Of a stretch of 64,000 nucleotides of DNA, positions 36,042-45,547 are shown in pieces; within the stretch, counting starts at the first letter, position 1, and each line of letters opens with the position of its first letter. Origin of the DNA: Desulfobaccales bacterium (GTDB taxonomy: Bacteria; Desulfobacterota; Desulfobaccia; Desulfobaccales; 0-14-0-80-60-11); contig JBBFLF010000004.1 of the NCBI GenBank assembly GCA_037481655.1, forward strand, positions 62,001-126,000, in the 5' to 3' direction. Position numbers and translations under genes: made by a program. Under the pieces are notes generated by a model. It was not told the DNA's origin. It made no database searches and was given only the letters and a program-made list of their open reading frames with translations.

Positions 36042-36683
36042 TCATTGGCCGGCCCTCCAGGTGCGTTTGTCCCACTGCTCCCAGCCCTCGAAGCCCCGGC
36101 GGGAGGAGGGCGCCTGCAGGTGCCGGGTGAAAAAGCCCCGCACCAGCCGCCGCCAGCCCAGCACCGGGAAGTGGCCGTAGACATCGTCCACGATGCTGCC
36201 GCCGGAGGGCAGGGTGTAACCGGCCTTGTCGCTCAGCATCTCCAGGAGGCGGTGGGTCTCGTCCTCGATCCAGGCGACGGTCTCAGGCCCGGTCACCAGG
36301 TTCTCCAGGTTGTGCTTCAGGTTGGTGGGTTCCATGAGATAGAGCCAGCCCTCGCCATAAGGGTCATCATGGATGAGGCGGGGGTTCTTCATGGCCTTCT
36401 CGTTCATCGCCACCACCGTGCCATCCACCGGCGCCACAAAGGAGGCTTTGTGCCCCTGGCGCAGCAGGGCCATAAAGATGTGGTCCTGGTAGTAGACCTT
36501 GCCCGGCTCCGGGGGCTGGAGGGCCTCCGCCGGCCCCAGGATCTTCTGGGAGAAGTCGTCCAACCCCACCCGGACCTGGTCCGGTTTCTCCAGCTTTACC
36601 CAGGCGTGGCCCCGATGCAGGTAGTAATCTTCGGTGGGCACCGTGAACCCGAAGACCTGGGCCATTTTGGTCTGGCTTTTCAT
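36042..36683 (-). CDS. GcvH-like lipoyl-domain protein B
   Basis: 213 residues. The ATG at 36683 follows AAGGAGG by eight bases. The domain is the same as in protein A: YYLHRGHAWVKLEKPDQVRV, GLDDFSQKILGPAEAL, ALLRQGHKASFVAPVDG with a candidate lipoyl lysine, HDDPYGEGWLYLMEPTNL, LPSGGSIVDDVYGHFPVLGW. The C-terminal tail is short and basic/aromatic. It lacks the helical extension of A and the cysteine domain of C. It is transcribed away from hmcA behind its own sigma-54 promoter, so it is likely to be controlled with the Hdr/Fdh operon. Confidence 0.8.
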   Translation of the reverse strand: MKSQTKMAQVFGFTVPTEDYYLHRGHAWVKLEKPDQVRVGLDDFSQKILGPAEALQPPEPGKVYYQDHIFMALLRQGHKASFVAPVDGTVVAMNEKAMKNPRLIHDDPYGEGWLYLMEPTNLKHNLENLVTGPETVAWIEDETHRLLEMLSDKAGYTLPSGGSIVDDVYGHFPVLGWRRLVRGFFTRHLQAPSSRRGFEGWEQWDKRTWRAGQ

Positions 36684-37267
36684 GGCTGTGGTCCTCCTTG
36701 TGTGAGTTGCCTGTCTAAGAAGCAATGAGCGTGCCAAGGGTGCATAAATATAACTATTTGATATTATTAATAAAAAAATTGGTCTCTCCCGACGCCGCCG
36801 GCGCCTGTGGGAAAAGCCCACAGCCCCCAGGTGCTCTCAGGGTAACCTCTTTAAATTATTTATTATTTTGGCTGGCCCCTTGGCGTTGCAAATTCCCACG
36901 CCCCGCCGGCCCTCGGCCGCGGCCTCCCCTGCGGCCCGCTCCCGGGGTCCTGCTTCTAGCTGTGTGCACTTGTTCCGCAAGGGATTCCCTGCCGGCCTCC
37001 TGCCGGTTAACTGGAGTGTACAGATATCCGACACAATCGCAGGGATCATAATTTTTATAACCTGCTTATTTCATTATAAATTTATATATATTTGGCGGAG
37101 AAAACCGACATCTCGCCTTCCTTCCCCTAAAAATTTTTTTGGACATGGGCTGGATTTTGACATAAGATTGATTGTGCATCTTTTCACAGAAAGCCATTGT
37201 TCATTAGGCGGCAGGGGACCGAGCCAGGTGCGCTGCCGCCCGAGACCCGTGCCAAGGACCTGAGACC
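36684..37267. other. 584-bp divergent control region between GcvH-like B and hmcA
   Basis: Contains the sigma-54 promoter of the minus-strand pair (36722-36736), an AT-rich segment (37045-37145), and the sequence TTGACATAAGAT near 37159 that could serve as a -35 box for hmcA, although no good -10 follows. Two half-sites resembling the inverted repeat before the Hdr/Fdh operon (ATCCGACA near 37026, ACCGACA near 37104) are present. No gene seen. Confidence 0.5.
36722..36736 (-). promoter_or_regulatory. sigma-54 promoter of GcvH-like B and C
   Basis: On the minus strand TTGGCACG, then CTCA, then TTGCT, with 10 bp between the GG (36735-36734) and GC (36723-36722). The predicted start near 36710 leaves about 27 nt before the ATG, including the ribosome site. 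Confidence 0.85.
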
Positions 37268-38926
37268 ATGGAGCGAGCCACACCCTTGCTGCGCCGGGCC
37301 GGATTGCTGCTGTTGGCCGCGGCGGCCTTCTTTGTCTGCGCCGCCGCCCAGGGGGGTGAGAGCACCCCCGCCGCCGGCAAAACCCCGGCCTCCCCACGGA
37401 CGGACCGCATCATCATCGACACCCTGGCAGCCTACGGCAAACTGGAGCTGCCGCCGGTGGCCTATTTCCATGACAAGCACACCGAGGCCCTGGCCAAGGA
37501 GAAGAAGGACTGCTCTACCTGCCACCTGACGGAGAATGGCCGCCTGTCCTTCGCCTACCGGCGCACCTCTGCCACCCGGCCGGAGGAGATCCAGGGCATC
37601 TATCACGCCGGCTGCATCGGCTGCCATATGGACATGGCGGCCCAAAACAAGAAAACCGGGCCCCTGGACGGCTTTTGCCGCTCCTGTCACAATGCCGCTC
37701 CCCCTCCGGCGAAGCCTCTCGAGGCCGGCCTGGACAAAGTGCTGCATTACCGGCACGTGGCCTCCCCGGACATCTCCGCCCCCAAAGACAAGGACAACTG
37801 CGGTGTGTGCCACCATCAGGCGGACCCCCAGACCGCAAAACTCATTTATGTCAAAGGGAAGGAAGACGGCTGCCGCACCTGCCATGGTAAGAAGGCCGTG
37901 GGCCGGGTGGCTTCATTAAAGACCGCCTCCCATGAGCAGTGCGTCCGCTGCCACCTGGAGCTGGGGGCCAAGGGGGTGAAGAAAAACGGCCCCTATGAGA
38001 GCTGCGCTGCCTGCCACAGCGCCGCCGGCCAGGCGCTGATTGCCAAAAACAATCAGGCCGTCCTGGAGAAGCTGCCCAACGGCCAGGTGCCGCGGCTCAT
38101 GCGGGGCCAGCCCGATGCGGTGCTCCTGGCCTGGCTGGAGAAGAAGGCCCCCGCCGAGCCCGCCGCCCGCATGAACCCGGTGCCCTTTGATCACAAGGCC
38201 CACGAGGCCTACGCCGATTCCTGCCGGACCTGCCACCACACCGGCATCACTTCCTGCACCGGCTGCCACACCCTCCTGGGGGACAAGGCTGGCGCCGGGG
38301 TGACCTACGAGCAGGCCATGCACTCCCCCACCAGCCGCCACAGCTGCATCGGCTGCCACGCGGCCCGCACCCGCCAGGCCGACTGCGCCGGTTGCCACGC
38401 CACCATGGCCAAAAAGGACGCCCCGGACGGCTGCCGCCTCTGCCACCAGCCCCTCCCCAAGGGCACCCTGCCCATGCAGGAGCTGGCCAGCCTGACTCCG
38501 GAGCAGCGCCTGGCGGTGGCAGAGGTCATGCTGAAGAGCCGCCCGGCCCAGCCGGCGCCCCTCCCGGCCGGCCAGCTGCCCGGCAAGGTCATCATCCGGG
38601 AATTGAGCGACCAGTATGAGCCGGTGGCCTTTGACCATGCCGACCACCTGGCCAAGCTGGAAAAGGCGGTCAAGGGGAGCCGACTGGCCCAGTATTTCCA
38701 CGGCGAGGCCTTGACCCTGTGCCAGGGCTGCCACCACAACAGCCCGGCCTCCATGACCCCGCCTCGCTGCAGCAGCTGCCATGCCCGGGACTTCGACCCC
38801 CGGCAGCCGACCCGTCCGGGGTTGCAGGCGGCCTATCACGGCCAGTGCATGAGCTGCCACAAAGAGATGCAGGTGAAACTGGCGGCCACCGCCTGCCAGG
38901 AGTGCCACGCGCCCAAGAAGAAATAA
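37268..38926 (+). CDS. hmcA: sixteen-haem cytochrome c HmcA
   Basis: The periplasmic high-molecular-weight cytochrome c of the Hmc complex; it accepts electrons from type I cytochrome c3 and passes them to the membrane subunits. 552 residues with a signal peptide (hydrophobic core [15 protein letters not shown] at residues 13-27). Sixteen C-x-x-C-H motifs can be counted (first CSTCH near residue 81, last CQECH near 544), the number known for Desulfovibrio vulgaris HmcA. Most sites should be bis-His. Gene order after it is the canonical hmcBCDEF. The leader is AT-rich. Confidence 0.97.
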   Translation: MERATPLLRRAGLLLLAAAAFFVCAAAQGGESTPAAGKTPASPRTDRIIIDTLAAYGKLELPPVAYFHDKHTEALAKEKKDCSTCHLTENGRLSFAYRRTSATRPEEIQGIYHAGCIGCHMDMAAQNKKTGPLDGFCRSCHNAAPPPAKPLEAGLDKVLHYRHVASPDISAPKDKDNCGVCHHQADPQTAKLIYVKGKEDGCRTCHGKKAVGRVASLKTASHEQCVRCHLELGAKGVKKNGPYESCAACHSAAGQALIAKNNQAVLEKLPNGQVPRLMRGQPDAVLLAWLEKKAPAEPAARMNPVPFDHKAHEAYADSCRTCHHTGITSCTGCHTLLGDKAGAGVTYEQAMHSPTSRHSCIGCHAARTRQADCAGCHATMAKKDAPDGCRLCHQPLPKGTLPMQELASLTPEQRLAVAEVMLKSRPAQPAPLPAGQLPGKVIIRELSDQYEPVAFDHADHLAKLEKAVKGSRLAQYFHGEALTLCQGCHHNSPASMTPPRCSSCHARDFDPRQPTRPGLQAAYHGQCMSCHKEMQVKLAATACQECHAPKKK

Positions 38927-38960
38927 CGGCTGCGGCCATGAGATCGTGAGGAGTGTCTCC

Positions 38961-40010
38961 ATGCAACGACGTCAATTTCTTGGCCTGCTGGGTGCCACCG
39001 CCGCCACCGCGGTGCTGGGGAAGCCGGCCCAGGCCGGGCCGAAACACTTCACCGGCTATCCCGACAGCTACGGGGTGCTCTTCGACGCCACCCGCTGCAT
39101 CGGCTGCCGGCGTTGCGAAGCCGGCTGCAACCGGGTGAATCATCTCCCCGCCCCGGCGAGGCCCTTTGATGATTTAAGCGTCCTCGACACCAAGCGGCGC
39201 ACCGACGGCCGCACCTTCACGGTGGTGAACCGCTACGAGACCGCTAAGGGGATCGTCTACCGCAAGAATCAGTGCCAGCACTGCCTGGAGCCGGCCTGCG
39301 CCTCTTCGTGCTTTGTGGCGGCCTACGACAAAACCCCCCAGGGCGCGGTGACCTGGAATGAAAAGGTGTGCGTGGGCTGCCGCTATTGCATGATCGCCTG
39401 CCCCTTTGACATCCCTACCTTCGAGTACTGGGATCCGCTGGCTCCCAAGATCATGAAGTGCCATCTGTGCTATCCCCATATCACCGCCGGAAAGCTTCGG
39501 GTCCCGGGCTGCGTGGGGGCCTGCCCCACCGAGGCCTTGGTCTATGGCCGCCGGGCGGACCTCATCCGGGAGGCCCGCCAGCGCTTCCACCTCTTCCCGG
39601 GGCGCTACCTGGACCACATCTACGGCGAGCACGAGATGGGGGGCACCAACTGGCTCTACATCTCCGGCGTCCCCTTCAGCCAGATCGGCCTGCGGGAGGA
39701 CCTGGGCGTCACCCCCGCGCCGGAATTCACCTCCGGCGCCCTGGCGGCCGTGCCCATCATCGCCGCGGCCTGGCCGGCCCTGCTCCTGGGGATTTATGCC
39801 ATCTCCCAGGCCAAGGACAAGGCGGCCCGCCAGGAGAAGCGGGAGGCTCTCAAAGAGGCCCTGGCCAAGGCCAAGGCGGAGTGCGACGCCGAGCTGGCCA
39901 AGGTCAAGGCCAAGGCGGAAGCCGACAAAAAGGCCGCCATCGAGCGGGAAGTGAAGAAAGCTCTGGAAGAGGCCGCCAAAGCCCAGGCGGCCAAGGAAGA
40001 GGGCGAATAA
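38961..40010 (+). CDS. hmcB: Hmc periplasmic ferredoxin subunit HmcB
   Basis: 349 residues. The N-terminus [20 protein letters not shown] is a twin-arginine signal. Four cysteine clusters bind [4Fe-4S] centres: [36 protein letters not shown], and CHLC with CVGACP. A transmembrane helix ([20 protein letters not shown]) anchors it. Beyond that lies an unusual ~75-residue Lys/Ala/Glu-rich tail that should be a charged coiled coil on the cytoplasmic side. Passes electrons from HmcA to the NrfD-like HmcC. The ATG at 38961 has GTGAGGAGTG upstream. Confidence 0.95.
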   Translation: MQRRQFLGLLGATAATAVLGKPAQAGPKHFTGYPDSYGVLFDATRCIGCRRCEAGCNRVNHLPAPARPFDDLSVLDTKRRTDGRTFTVVNRYETAKGIVYRKNQCQHCLEPACASSCFVAAYDKTPQGAVTWNEKVCVGCRYCMIACPFDIPTFEYWDPLAPKIMKCHLCYPHITAGKLRVPGCVGACPTEALVYGRRADLIREARQRFHLFPGRYLDHIYGEHEMGGTNWLYISGVPFSQIGLREDLGVTPAPEFTSGALAAVPIIAAAWPALLLGIYAISQAKDKAARQEKREALKEALAKAKAECDAELAKVKAKAEADKKAAIEREVKKALEEAAKAQAAKEEGE

Positions 40011-40011
40011 C

Positions 40012-41262
40012 ATGTCCGGCGAACATGCACCTTCCACCCCTGTGGCCGCGGAGCGCGCGTCCCTGCTGACGCCGTTCAATATCGTCACCGGCCTCATCGT
40101 CTTTGTGGGGTTGATCCTCACCATCCTGCGCTTCACCAAGGGCCTGGCCGGGGTCACCAACCTCTCGGACAACAACCCCTGGGGCATCTGGATCTCCTTT
40201 GACCTTTTGTGCGGCGTGGCCTTGGCCGCCGGCGGCTACACCACCTCCGCCGCCTGCTACGTCTTCGGCCTGAAGCGCTACCACTCGGCGGTCCGGCCCG
40301 CCATCCTGACGGCGTTTCTGGGCTACGCTCTGGTGGTCTTTGCCCTGCATTACGATGTGGGCCGCCCCTGGCGTCTGCCCTACCCTATCTTCTACTCCCC
40401 CGGCCCCACCTCGGTGCTCTTCGAAGTGGGCTTGTGCGTCTTTCTCTATCTCAACGTGCTCTTCCTCGAGTGGACCCCCAGCGCCCTGGAGTGGCTGGGC
40501 CTGAAGAAATGGCGCAACGTCATGGTGAAGATGACCCTGGCCCTCACCATCTTCGGGGTGGTCCTCTCCACCATGCACCAAAGCTCTTTGGGCGCCCTCT
40601 TTCTCATTGCGCCCTCCAAGCTGCACCCGCTGTGGTACTCCAGCTACCTGCCGGTCTTCTTCTTCATTTCCAGCATCGCCGCAGGGCTGTCCATGGTGAT
40701 CTTTGAGGGGACCCTCTCCCACCGCTACCTCCATGACAAGATGGATGACCATTACCTTTCCACCCATGATCAGGTGCATCTGGGCTTCGCTCGGGGCGCC
40801 GCCGTGGTTCTGGTCATCTACTTCTTCCTCAAGCTGGTGGGCCTGGCCCTGGACAACAACTGGCACTACCTCCTCACCGGCTACGGCGCCATGTATTCCC
40901 TGGAGCTTTTGGGCTTTGTGGCCCTGCCGGCCCTGATGTATGCCGTGGGCGTGCGGGAGAAGAACCTGAAGATCATCCGCTGGGCGGCGGTCATCACTGT
41001 CCTGGGCATCGTCCTCAACCGCTTCAACGTCTCCTGGTTCGCCTTCAACTGGCAGCTGCCGGCGGCGGAGCGTTACTTCCCCAGCTGGATGGAAGTGGCG
41101 GTCTCCATTTACATCGTCACCGTGGGCCTGCTGGTCTTCCGCTTCATCGCCACCCGCATGCCCATCTTCTATGAGCATCCGGATTTCAAGGAGGCGGAGC
41201 TGGAGGAGGAGGAACCCCACGAACACGAGACCCGGCCGCATCCCCAGAGCTTCGGGCATTGA
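40012..41262 (+). CDS. hmcC: Hmc NrfD-like membrane subunit HmcC
   Basis: 416 residues of NrfD/PsrC-type integral membrane protein with about ten helices (for example GLIVFVGLILTILRF, AILTAFLGYALVVFALHYDV, AVITVLGIVLNRFNVSW). It partners HmcB in quinone-type or proton-coupled electron transfer. Conserved features include NNPWGIWISFDLLCGVALAA near 50-70, typical of DsrP/HmcC. A charged C-terminal tail (EEEEPHEHETRPHP) faces the cytoplasm. It starts one base after the hmcB stop. Confidence 0.95.
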   Translation: MSGEHAPSTPVAAERASLLTPFNIVTGLIVFVGLILTILRFTKGLAGVTNLSDNNPWGIWISFDLLCGVALAAGGYTTSAACYVFGLKRYHSAVRPAILTAFLGYALVVFALHYDVGRPWRLPYPIFYSPGPTSVLFEVGLCVFLYLNVLFLEWTPSALEWLGLKKWRNVMVKMTLALTIFGVVLSTMHQSSLGALFLIAPSKLHPLWYSSYLPVFFFISSIAAGLSMVIFEGTLSHRYLHDKMDDHYLSTHDQVHLGFARGAAVVLVIYFFLKLVGLALDNNWHYLLTGYGAMYSLELLGFVALPALMYAVGVREKNLKIIRWAAVITVLGIVLNRFNVSWFAFNWQLPAAERYFPSWMEVAVSIYIVTVGLLVFRFIATRMPIFYEHPDFKEAELEEEEPHEHETRPHPQSFGH

Positions 41263-41273
41263 GGAGGAGCGCC

Positions 41274-41411
41274 ATGGAATTCTTCACCTACCACGACTTC
41301 ACCATGTATACCAAAGGGGCGGCCTATATCCTGATGGCCGTCACCTTGCTGGGTATTTTGGGCTTCTGGCTGTTCCTCACCGAGCGGGACGAGGACAAGC
41401 TCATCAAGTAG
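41274..41411 (+). CDS. hmcD: Hmc small membrane subunit HmcD
   Basis: A 45-residue protein with one transmembrane helix (AAYILMAVTLLGILGFWLFL) flanked by a short N-terminus and a charged end (TERDEDKLIK). Size, position and single helix match HmcD of D. vulgaris. The ribosome site GAGGAGGAG lies five bases before the ATG. Probably a structural subunit of the membrane part. Confidence 0.85.
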   Translation: MEFFTYHDFTMYTKGAAYILMAVTLLGILGFWLFLTERDEDKLIK

Positions 41412-41450
41412 GCAAGCGGGCCGGCGGCCGGCCCGGTGGAGGAGCGTTAC

Positions 41451-42131
41451 ATGTATCAATTCATCACCGGACCCCTTCTCTGGCTGACCTTCATCATCTT
41501 CTTCGGCGGCCTCACCTTCCGGGTGGTATGGTATATCCGGGGGCTGGACTGGAAGCTGGACCGGGTGGCCTACCGGGCCTATCCCGCCCAGGGCCTCAAA
41601 GGGGCCTTGCAGTCCATCATCCACTGGCTCATCCCTTACGGCTCCTACGGCTGGCGCTCCAAGCCCTTCTATACCCTGGTCTTTTTCATCTTCCACGCCG
41701 GGCTGGTGATCGTACCCCTGTTTCTGGCCGGCCACGCGGTGCTCCTGGACGAGCGCTGGGGCATCTCCTGGTGGCCCACCATCTCCATGGCCCTGGCCGA
41801 CACCCTCACCATCGGGGTCATGGTGACCGCGGTCATCATCCTCGTCCGCCGGCTGGTGCTGCCGGAGGTGCGCATCCTCACCACCTTCTATGACATCTTC
41901 CTCATCCTGGTGAGCGTGGCGCCCTTCGTCACCGGTTTTCTGGTGGTGCATCAGGTGCAGGATTACACCTTCTGGCTCTATGCCCACATCCTGAGCGGGG
42001 AGCTGCTGCTCGTGCTCATCCCCTTCACCAAGCTCTTCCATGTGGTGGGCTTCTTCCTCTCCCGGGGCCAGCTGGGCATGGATTTTGGCATCAAACGGGC
42101 CTGGAAGAGCCGCAAAGGGTTTGCATGGTAA
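41451..42131 (+). CDS. hmcE: Hmc cytochrome-b-like subunit HmcE
   Basis: 226 residues, the length of the D. vulgaris protein. Five or so transmembrane helices of the NarI/DsrM type (LLWLTFIIFFGGLTFRVVWY, FYTLVFFIFHAGLVIVPLFL, IFLILVSVAPFVTGFLVVHQ). Histidines in FHAGLV, GHAVLL, VHQVQD and AHILSGE are haem b ligand candidates. It should deliver electrons to the cytoplasmic HmcF. The ATG at 41451 follows GGAGGAGC. A 116-bp AT-rich gap separates it from hmcF, whereas the other junctions are tight. Confidence 0.95.
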   Translation: MYQFITGPLLWLTFIIFFGGLTFRVVWYIRGLDWKLDRVAYRAYPAQGLKGALQSIIHWLIPYGSYGWRSKPFYTLVFFIFHAGLVIVPLFLAGHAVLLDERWGISWWPTISMALADTLTIGVMVTAVIILVRRLVLPEVRILTTFYDIFLILVSVAPFVTGFLVVHQVQDYTFWLYAHILSGELLLVLIPFTKLFHVVGFFLSRGQLGMDFGIKRAWKSRKGFAW

Positions 42132-42247
42132 AAATTCTTTCTTATATTGAATGTATGAACGAGATAATTTCCAGGTTTTGCCTGGCGCCCTCCGGGGCGG
42201 GTGGCCACCCCTGAACCGGCAAGCCTGAGAAGAAGGAGCCTGTATTT

Positions 42248-43657
42248 ATGCCGGAAGGAACCCTGTGCAACAAACAACCCGTCACCACCAAGGAGCAGCT
42301 GGACGCCCTCCTCGCGGACAAGACCGGCAAGATTTACTACGAGGAGATGAAGCACCTGGACGTGGACACGGAGAAGCTGGCGGAGACCCTCCAGGCCACC
42401 TGCAAGTCCCGGATCCGCACCTGGCTGGAGATCTGCGCCCACTGCGGCCTGTGTGCCGACAGCTGCTTCTTTTATCTGGCCAACGGCAAGGACCCGACGC
42501 AGGTCCCGGCCTACAAGATCCAGTCCACCCTGGGGGAGATCGTCCGCAAAAACGGCCAGGTGGACAATGCCCACATGCGCTACTGCATGGATGTGGCTTG
42601 GGGCAAATGCACCTGCTGCAACCGCTGCGGCACCTTCTGCCCCTACGGCATTGACATGGGGGTGATGTTCAGTTACCTCAGGGGTCTGTGCTTCTCCCAG
42701 GGGTTTGTGCCCTGGGAGCTCAAGATCGGCTCCGGCATGCACCGCATCTTCCGGGCCCAGATGGACGTCACCCCGGAGGACTTCGTGGAGACCTGCGAGT
42801 GGATGTGTGAGGAGCAGCAGGAGGAATGGCCCGGCCTGGAGATCCCGGTGGACAAGGTGGGGGCCGACATCCTCTACACCTGCAACGCCCGGGAGCCCAA
42901 GCACTACCCCGAGGACATCGCCGAGGCCGCCATCCTCTTCCACATCGCCGGCGAGGACTGGACGGTGCCCAGCGAGGGCTGGGATCAGACCTCGCTTACC
43001 ATGTTCGCCGGCGACTGGGAGGGGGCCCGGCTGCAGGTGGAGGGCATCTACAAGGCCATTGAGCGCCTCAAGCCCAAGCGGGTGCTGGGGACCGAGTGCG
43101 GCCATGCCCATCGGGCCACGGTCATTGAAGGCCCCTACTGGGTGGGCCGGGAAGACGGCCGGCCGCCGGTGCCGTATCTCCATTACACCGAATGGGTGGC
43201 CGAGGCCCTGCGCACCGGCAAGCTGAAGATCGACCCGGCCAAGCGCATCAAAGAGCCCGTCACCCTGCAGGACTCCTGCAACTACATCCGCAACTATGGC
43301 TTGAAGGATGTCACCCGGGAGATCATGAGCTACATCGTGGAGCCCGGCTACTTCGTGGAGATGGAGCCTTGCAAGGAATACAACTTCTGCTGCGGCGGCG
43401 GCGGGGGCTTGAACGGCATCGGCCTTTACCGCCAGCAGCGGAACATCGGCTTCAAGGTGAAACGGGACCAGATCAAGGCCACCGGCGCCAAGCTGGTCAT
43501 CGCGCCCTGCCATAACTGCTGGGACGCCATCCGGGACATGGAGGAGATCTACGAGCTGGGCATCCGCTGGAGCTTCCTCAAGCCCCTGCTCCTCAAGATG
43601 GTCATTGTCCCGGAGCACCTGAAGCCCAAGGAAGAAGGCGAGGAAGAGGAAGAGTAA
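42248..43657 (+). CDS. hmcF: Hmc cytoplasmic iron-sulfur subunit HmcF
   Basis: 469 residues, related to HdrD and DsrK. Two [4Fe-4S] motifs come first ([11 protein letters not shown] near 63, [14 protein letters not shown] near 120). Two CCG-type cysteine modules follow, the second with [12 protein letters not shown] and APCHNCWD, the pattern that holds the non-cubane cluster in HdrB/HdrD. It is the cytoplasmic end of the Hmc complex and the likely exchange point with the Hdr/formate-dehydrogenase complex or with DsrC-like disulfides; the partner is inferred. An acidic tail EEGEEEEE closes it. A terminator follows. Confidence 0.95.
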   Translation: MPEGTLCNKQPVTTKEQLDALLADKTGKIYYEEMKHLDVDTEKLAETLQATCKSRIRTWLEICAHCGLCADSCFFYLANGKDPTQVPAYKIQSTLGEIVRKNGQVDNAHMRYCMDVAWGKCTCCNRCGTFCPYGIDMGVMFSYLRGLCFSQGFVPWELKIGSGMHRIFRAQMDVTPEDFVETCEWMCEEQQEEWPGLEIPVDKVGADILYTCNAREPKHYPEDIAEAAILFHIAGEDWTVPSEGWDQTSLTMFAGDWEGARLQVEGIYKAIERLKPKRVLGTECGHAHRATVIEGPYWVGREDGRPPVPYLHYTEWVAEALRTGKLKIDPAKRIKEPVTLQDSCNYIRNYGLKDVTREIMSYIVEPGYFVEMEPCKEYNFCCGGGGGLNGIGLYRQQRNIGFKVKRDQIKATGAKLVIAPCHNCWDAIRDMEEIYELGIRWSFLKPLLLKMVIVPEHLKPKEEGEEEEE

Positions 43658-43685
43658 GCTAAACGCCGGGGCTAAGCCCCCGGTG

Positions 43686-43726
43686 CACAAAAGAAAGGCG
43701 GGCTTATGCCCGCCTTTTCTTTTGTG
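43686..43726 (+). terminator. terminator of the hmc operon
   Basis: AAAAGAAAGGCGGGC and GCCCGCCTTTTCTTTT pair around a TTAT loop with one bulged T. A second GC hairpin (about 43667-43685) precedes it. Confidence 0.85.
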
Positions 43727-43728
43727 GT

Positions 43729-43800
43729 GGGAGAGGGGGCCAGGGAGCGTGCCCCCTGCCCCCTCTCCCACACCCCCTCCCCCAACCCCTTATGGGGGGG
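43729..43800 (+). repeat. intergenic palindromic repeat, copy D
   Basis: GGGAGAGGGGGCCAGGGAGC, then CCCCCTGCCCCCTCTCCC, then CCCCCTCCCCCAACCCCTTA. The arms GGGAGAGGGGGC and GCCCCCTCTCCC are perfect complements. It lies between convergent hmcF and the phosphofructokinase gene, next to the terminator. Confidence 0.75.
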
Positions 43801-43855
43801 TTGGGAGGGGAGTGTGAGGGGAGGGCGGGGGGCCTGTGGTCCCCCGGCCCTCCCC

Positions 43856-45547
43856 TCACCTTTCCAGACTGTTGAAGAGCAGGGTCAGGGGCTTGCTGTC
43901 CGCCGCGGCGCCGTGGAACTGGATGGGGCCGGGGAAGCGGTAATCGTCCTCAAGGGCCCACTTGGCCCGCTCCTCCTCCAGCACCCGGAAGGCCCGGGAT
44001 TCCAGGTCCACCTTCTGCTTGGCAATAACCAGTTCCAGGCGGCCCGCCCGCTCTTCCAGGTGCATAAGCGCCGCCAGGGGGACACCCACCGGCTGCCAAT
44101 CCTCCACCGGCCGGTGCAGGTGGCGGATGCCCGCCATGTAGCCGGTGAGGCCCTGGGAGAGAAGCGCAAAGGCCGCCGCCCCCAGGTTGTAGCCGTAGTC
44201 GCAGTCGAACTTGCTGGGGAAGGTGCCCCGGCCGTCGTAACCGTAGTAGTGGTTCTGGGTGCGGAAGGTGCCCTTATAAATCCCCTTGGCCCGCTGCTTG
44301 CGGAGATAGGTGGCCACCATCTCCTGGAGGATGCGCTCGGTGTTCACCTGGGCAAAGGGGAAGTTGCCGTGGCTGTCCCGGGGCAAGAGCAGGCCCCGCT
44401 GCAAGAGCGACGGAAAGCCCAAAAACACCCGGCTGTCATAGTCCCGCCAGATGTCGCTGTTGTCGATGAGCTGCACCTGGTCCTCAAAGGAGAGCTTATG
44501 GAAGGACTCCTCCTCATGAGCCTCCCGGTTGTAGGCGGCGATGATGTAGCTGATCTTGATGATGAGCACATTGATTTCGTGAATGAACTCGAGGATGCCC
44601 TCCGGGATGAGCACGGTGCCGTAATCCTTGCCTTGGCGGGAGCGCTCCACCACCACATCGGCAATGAGGCGCACCACGTTGTGGATGGTGAGCTCCTTTT
44701 CCTCGATCTCTTCGCCGATGAGAACCACATTGGGGTGGGTCTGCAGGGCCACCTCCAGCACGATGTGGGAGGCGCTGCGACCCATGAGGCGGTTGAAGTG
44801 CCAATATTTGCGGTCGGAGGTGCAGTCGGCGTTGAGGTTGCCCACCTCGGTGGCGAAGGCCAGGCAGGCGGAGTGAAACCCGAAGGGCACCTCCACCAGC
44901 CCCGGCACCTTGAGGTCGCCGTCAATGGTTTTGGGGATGCCGATGACCTGGACCCCCGCCTCCCGGAGGTGCTCCGCCAGGAAGGCGGCATTGGTATTGG
45001 AGTCGTCGCCGCCCACCACCACCAGGCCGTCCAGGTGCAGCTCGGCGCACGTGCCCCGGCATTGGGCCAGTTTCTCCGGGGTGTCGATCTTGTCCCGGCC
45101 GGTGCCCAGCATATGAAAGCCGCCGGTGTTGAAGTGCTTCTCCACCATCTCCCGGGTGATCTCCACCCACTTGCCCACCATGATGCCCTTGGGCCCGCCC
45201 AGAAACCCCAGCACCCGGGTCTCGGGGTGGGCCCGCACGGCGGCGTCAAACAGGCCGGCAATGACGTTGTGGCCACCGGGGGCCGGGCCCCCGGAGAGCA
45301 CCACCCCCAGTCGGCGGGGGCGAGGAGGCAGCGGCGCGTCCTGAGGCAAAAGCTCCACGAGGGCATTGCCGCTGACAAAGGGAAGCTGCTCCCGGGCCGC
45401 CTTGAGGACCTCCAGGGAGATATCCGGGACGGGCCTCGCGGTCACGGCCGGCGCTGCCAAGGCGGGACATAAGGGGGGCCGGTACTCCCGGCGCTCCCGT
45501 AAAAAAGGCGACTCAGAAGATAAAAGGTCACGCCAGACCTCGGTCAT
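43856..45547 (-). CDS. pfp: pyrophosphate-dependent 6-phosphofructokinase
   Basis: Phosphorylates fructose-6-P with PPi, reversibly, in glycolysis or gluconeogenesis. 563 residues, the long PFP form. SGGPAPGGHNVIAG and GGDDSNTNA are seen; Asp in GGDD marks PPi use, where ATP enzymes have Gly. KTIDGDL, MGRSASHIVLE and EELTIHN-like sequence follow. GYDGRGTFPSKFDCDYGYNL is typical of the C-terminus. The ATG at 45547 has AAGGAGCAGGAC upstream and is preferred over the one at 45562. Monocistronic; a sulfate-activating cell produces PPi, which suits this enzyme. Confidence 0.95.
   Translation of the reverse strand: MTEVWRDLLSSESPFLRERREYRPPLCPALAAPAVTARPVPDISLEVLKAAREQLPFVSGNALVELLPQDAPLPPRPRRLGVVLSGGPAPGGHNVIAGLFDAAVRAHPETRVLGFLGGPKGIMVGKWVEITREMVEKHFNTGGFHMLGTGRDKIDTPEKLAQCRGTCAELHLDGLVVVGGDDSNTNAAFLAEHLREAGVQVIGIPKTIDGDLKVPGLVEVPFGFHSACLAFATEVGNLNADCTSDRKYWHFNRLMGRSASHIVLEVALQTHPNVVLIGEEIEEKELTIHNVVRLIADVVVERSRQGKDYGTVLIPEGILEFIHEINVLIIKISYIIAAYNREAHEEESFHKLSFEDQVQLIDNSDIWRDYDSRVFLGFPSLLQRGLLLPRDSHGNFPFAQVNTERILQEMVATYLRKQRAKGIYKGTFRTQNHYYGYDGRGTFPSKFDCDYGYNLGAAAFALLSQGLTGYMAGIRHLHRPVEDWQPVGVPLAALMHLEERAGRLELVIAKQKVDLESRAFRVLEEERAKWALEDDYRFPGPIQFHGAAADSKPLTLLFNSLER

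Noticed and set aside
36870-36889. Sigma-54-like sequence TTGGCTGGCC..TTGC before hmcA
   Set aside because: The GG to GC spacing is 11 or 12 rather than the required 10, and the -24 part lacks CAC.
41978-43771. 597-codon open frame antisense to hmcE/hmcF
   Set aside because: Shadow frame crossing two real genes and a terminator.
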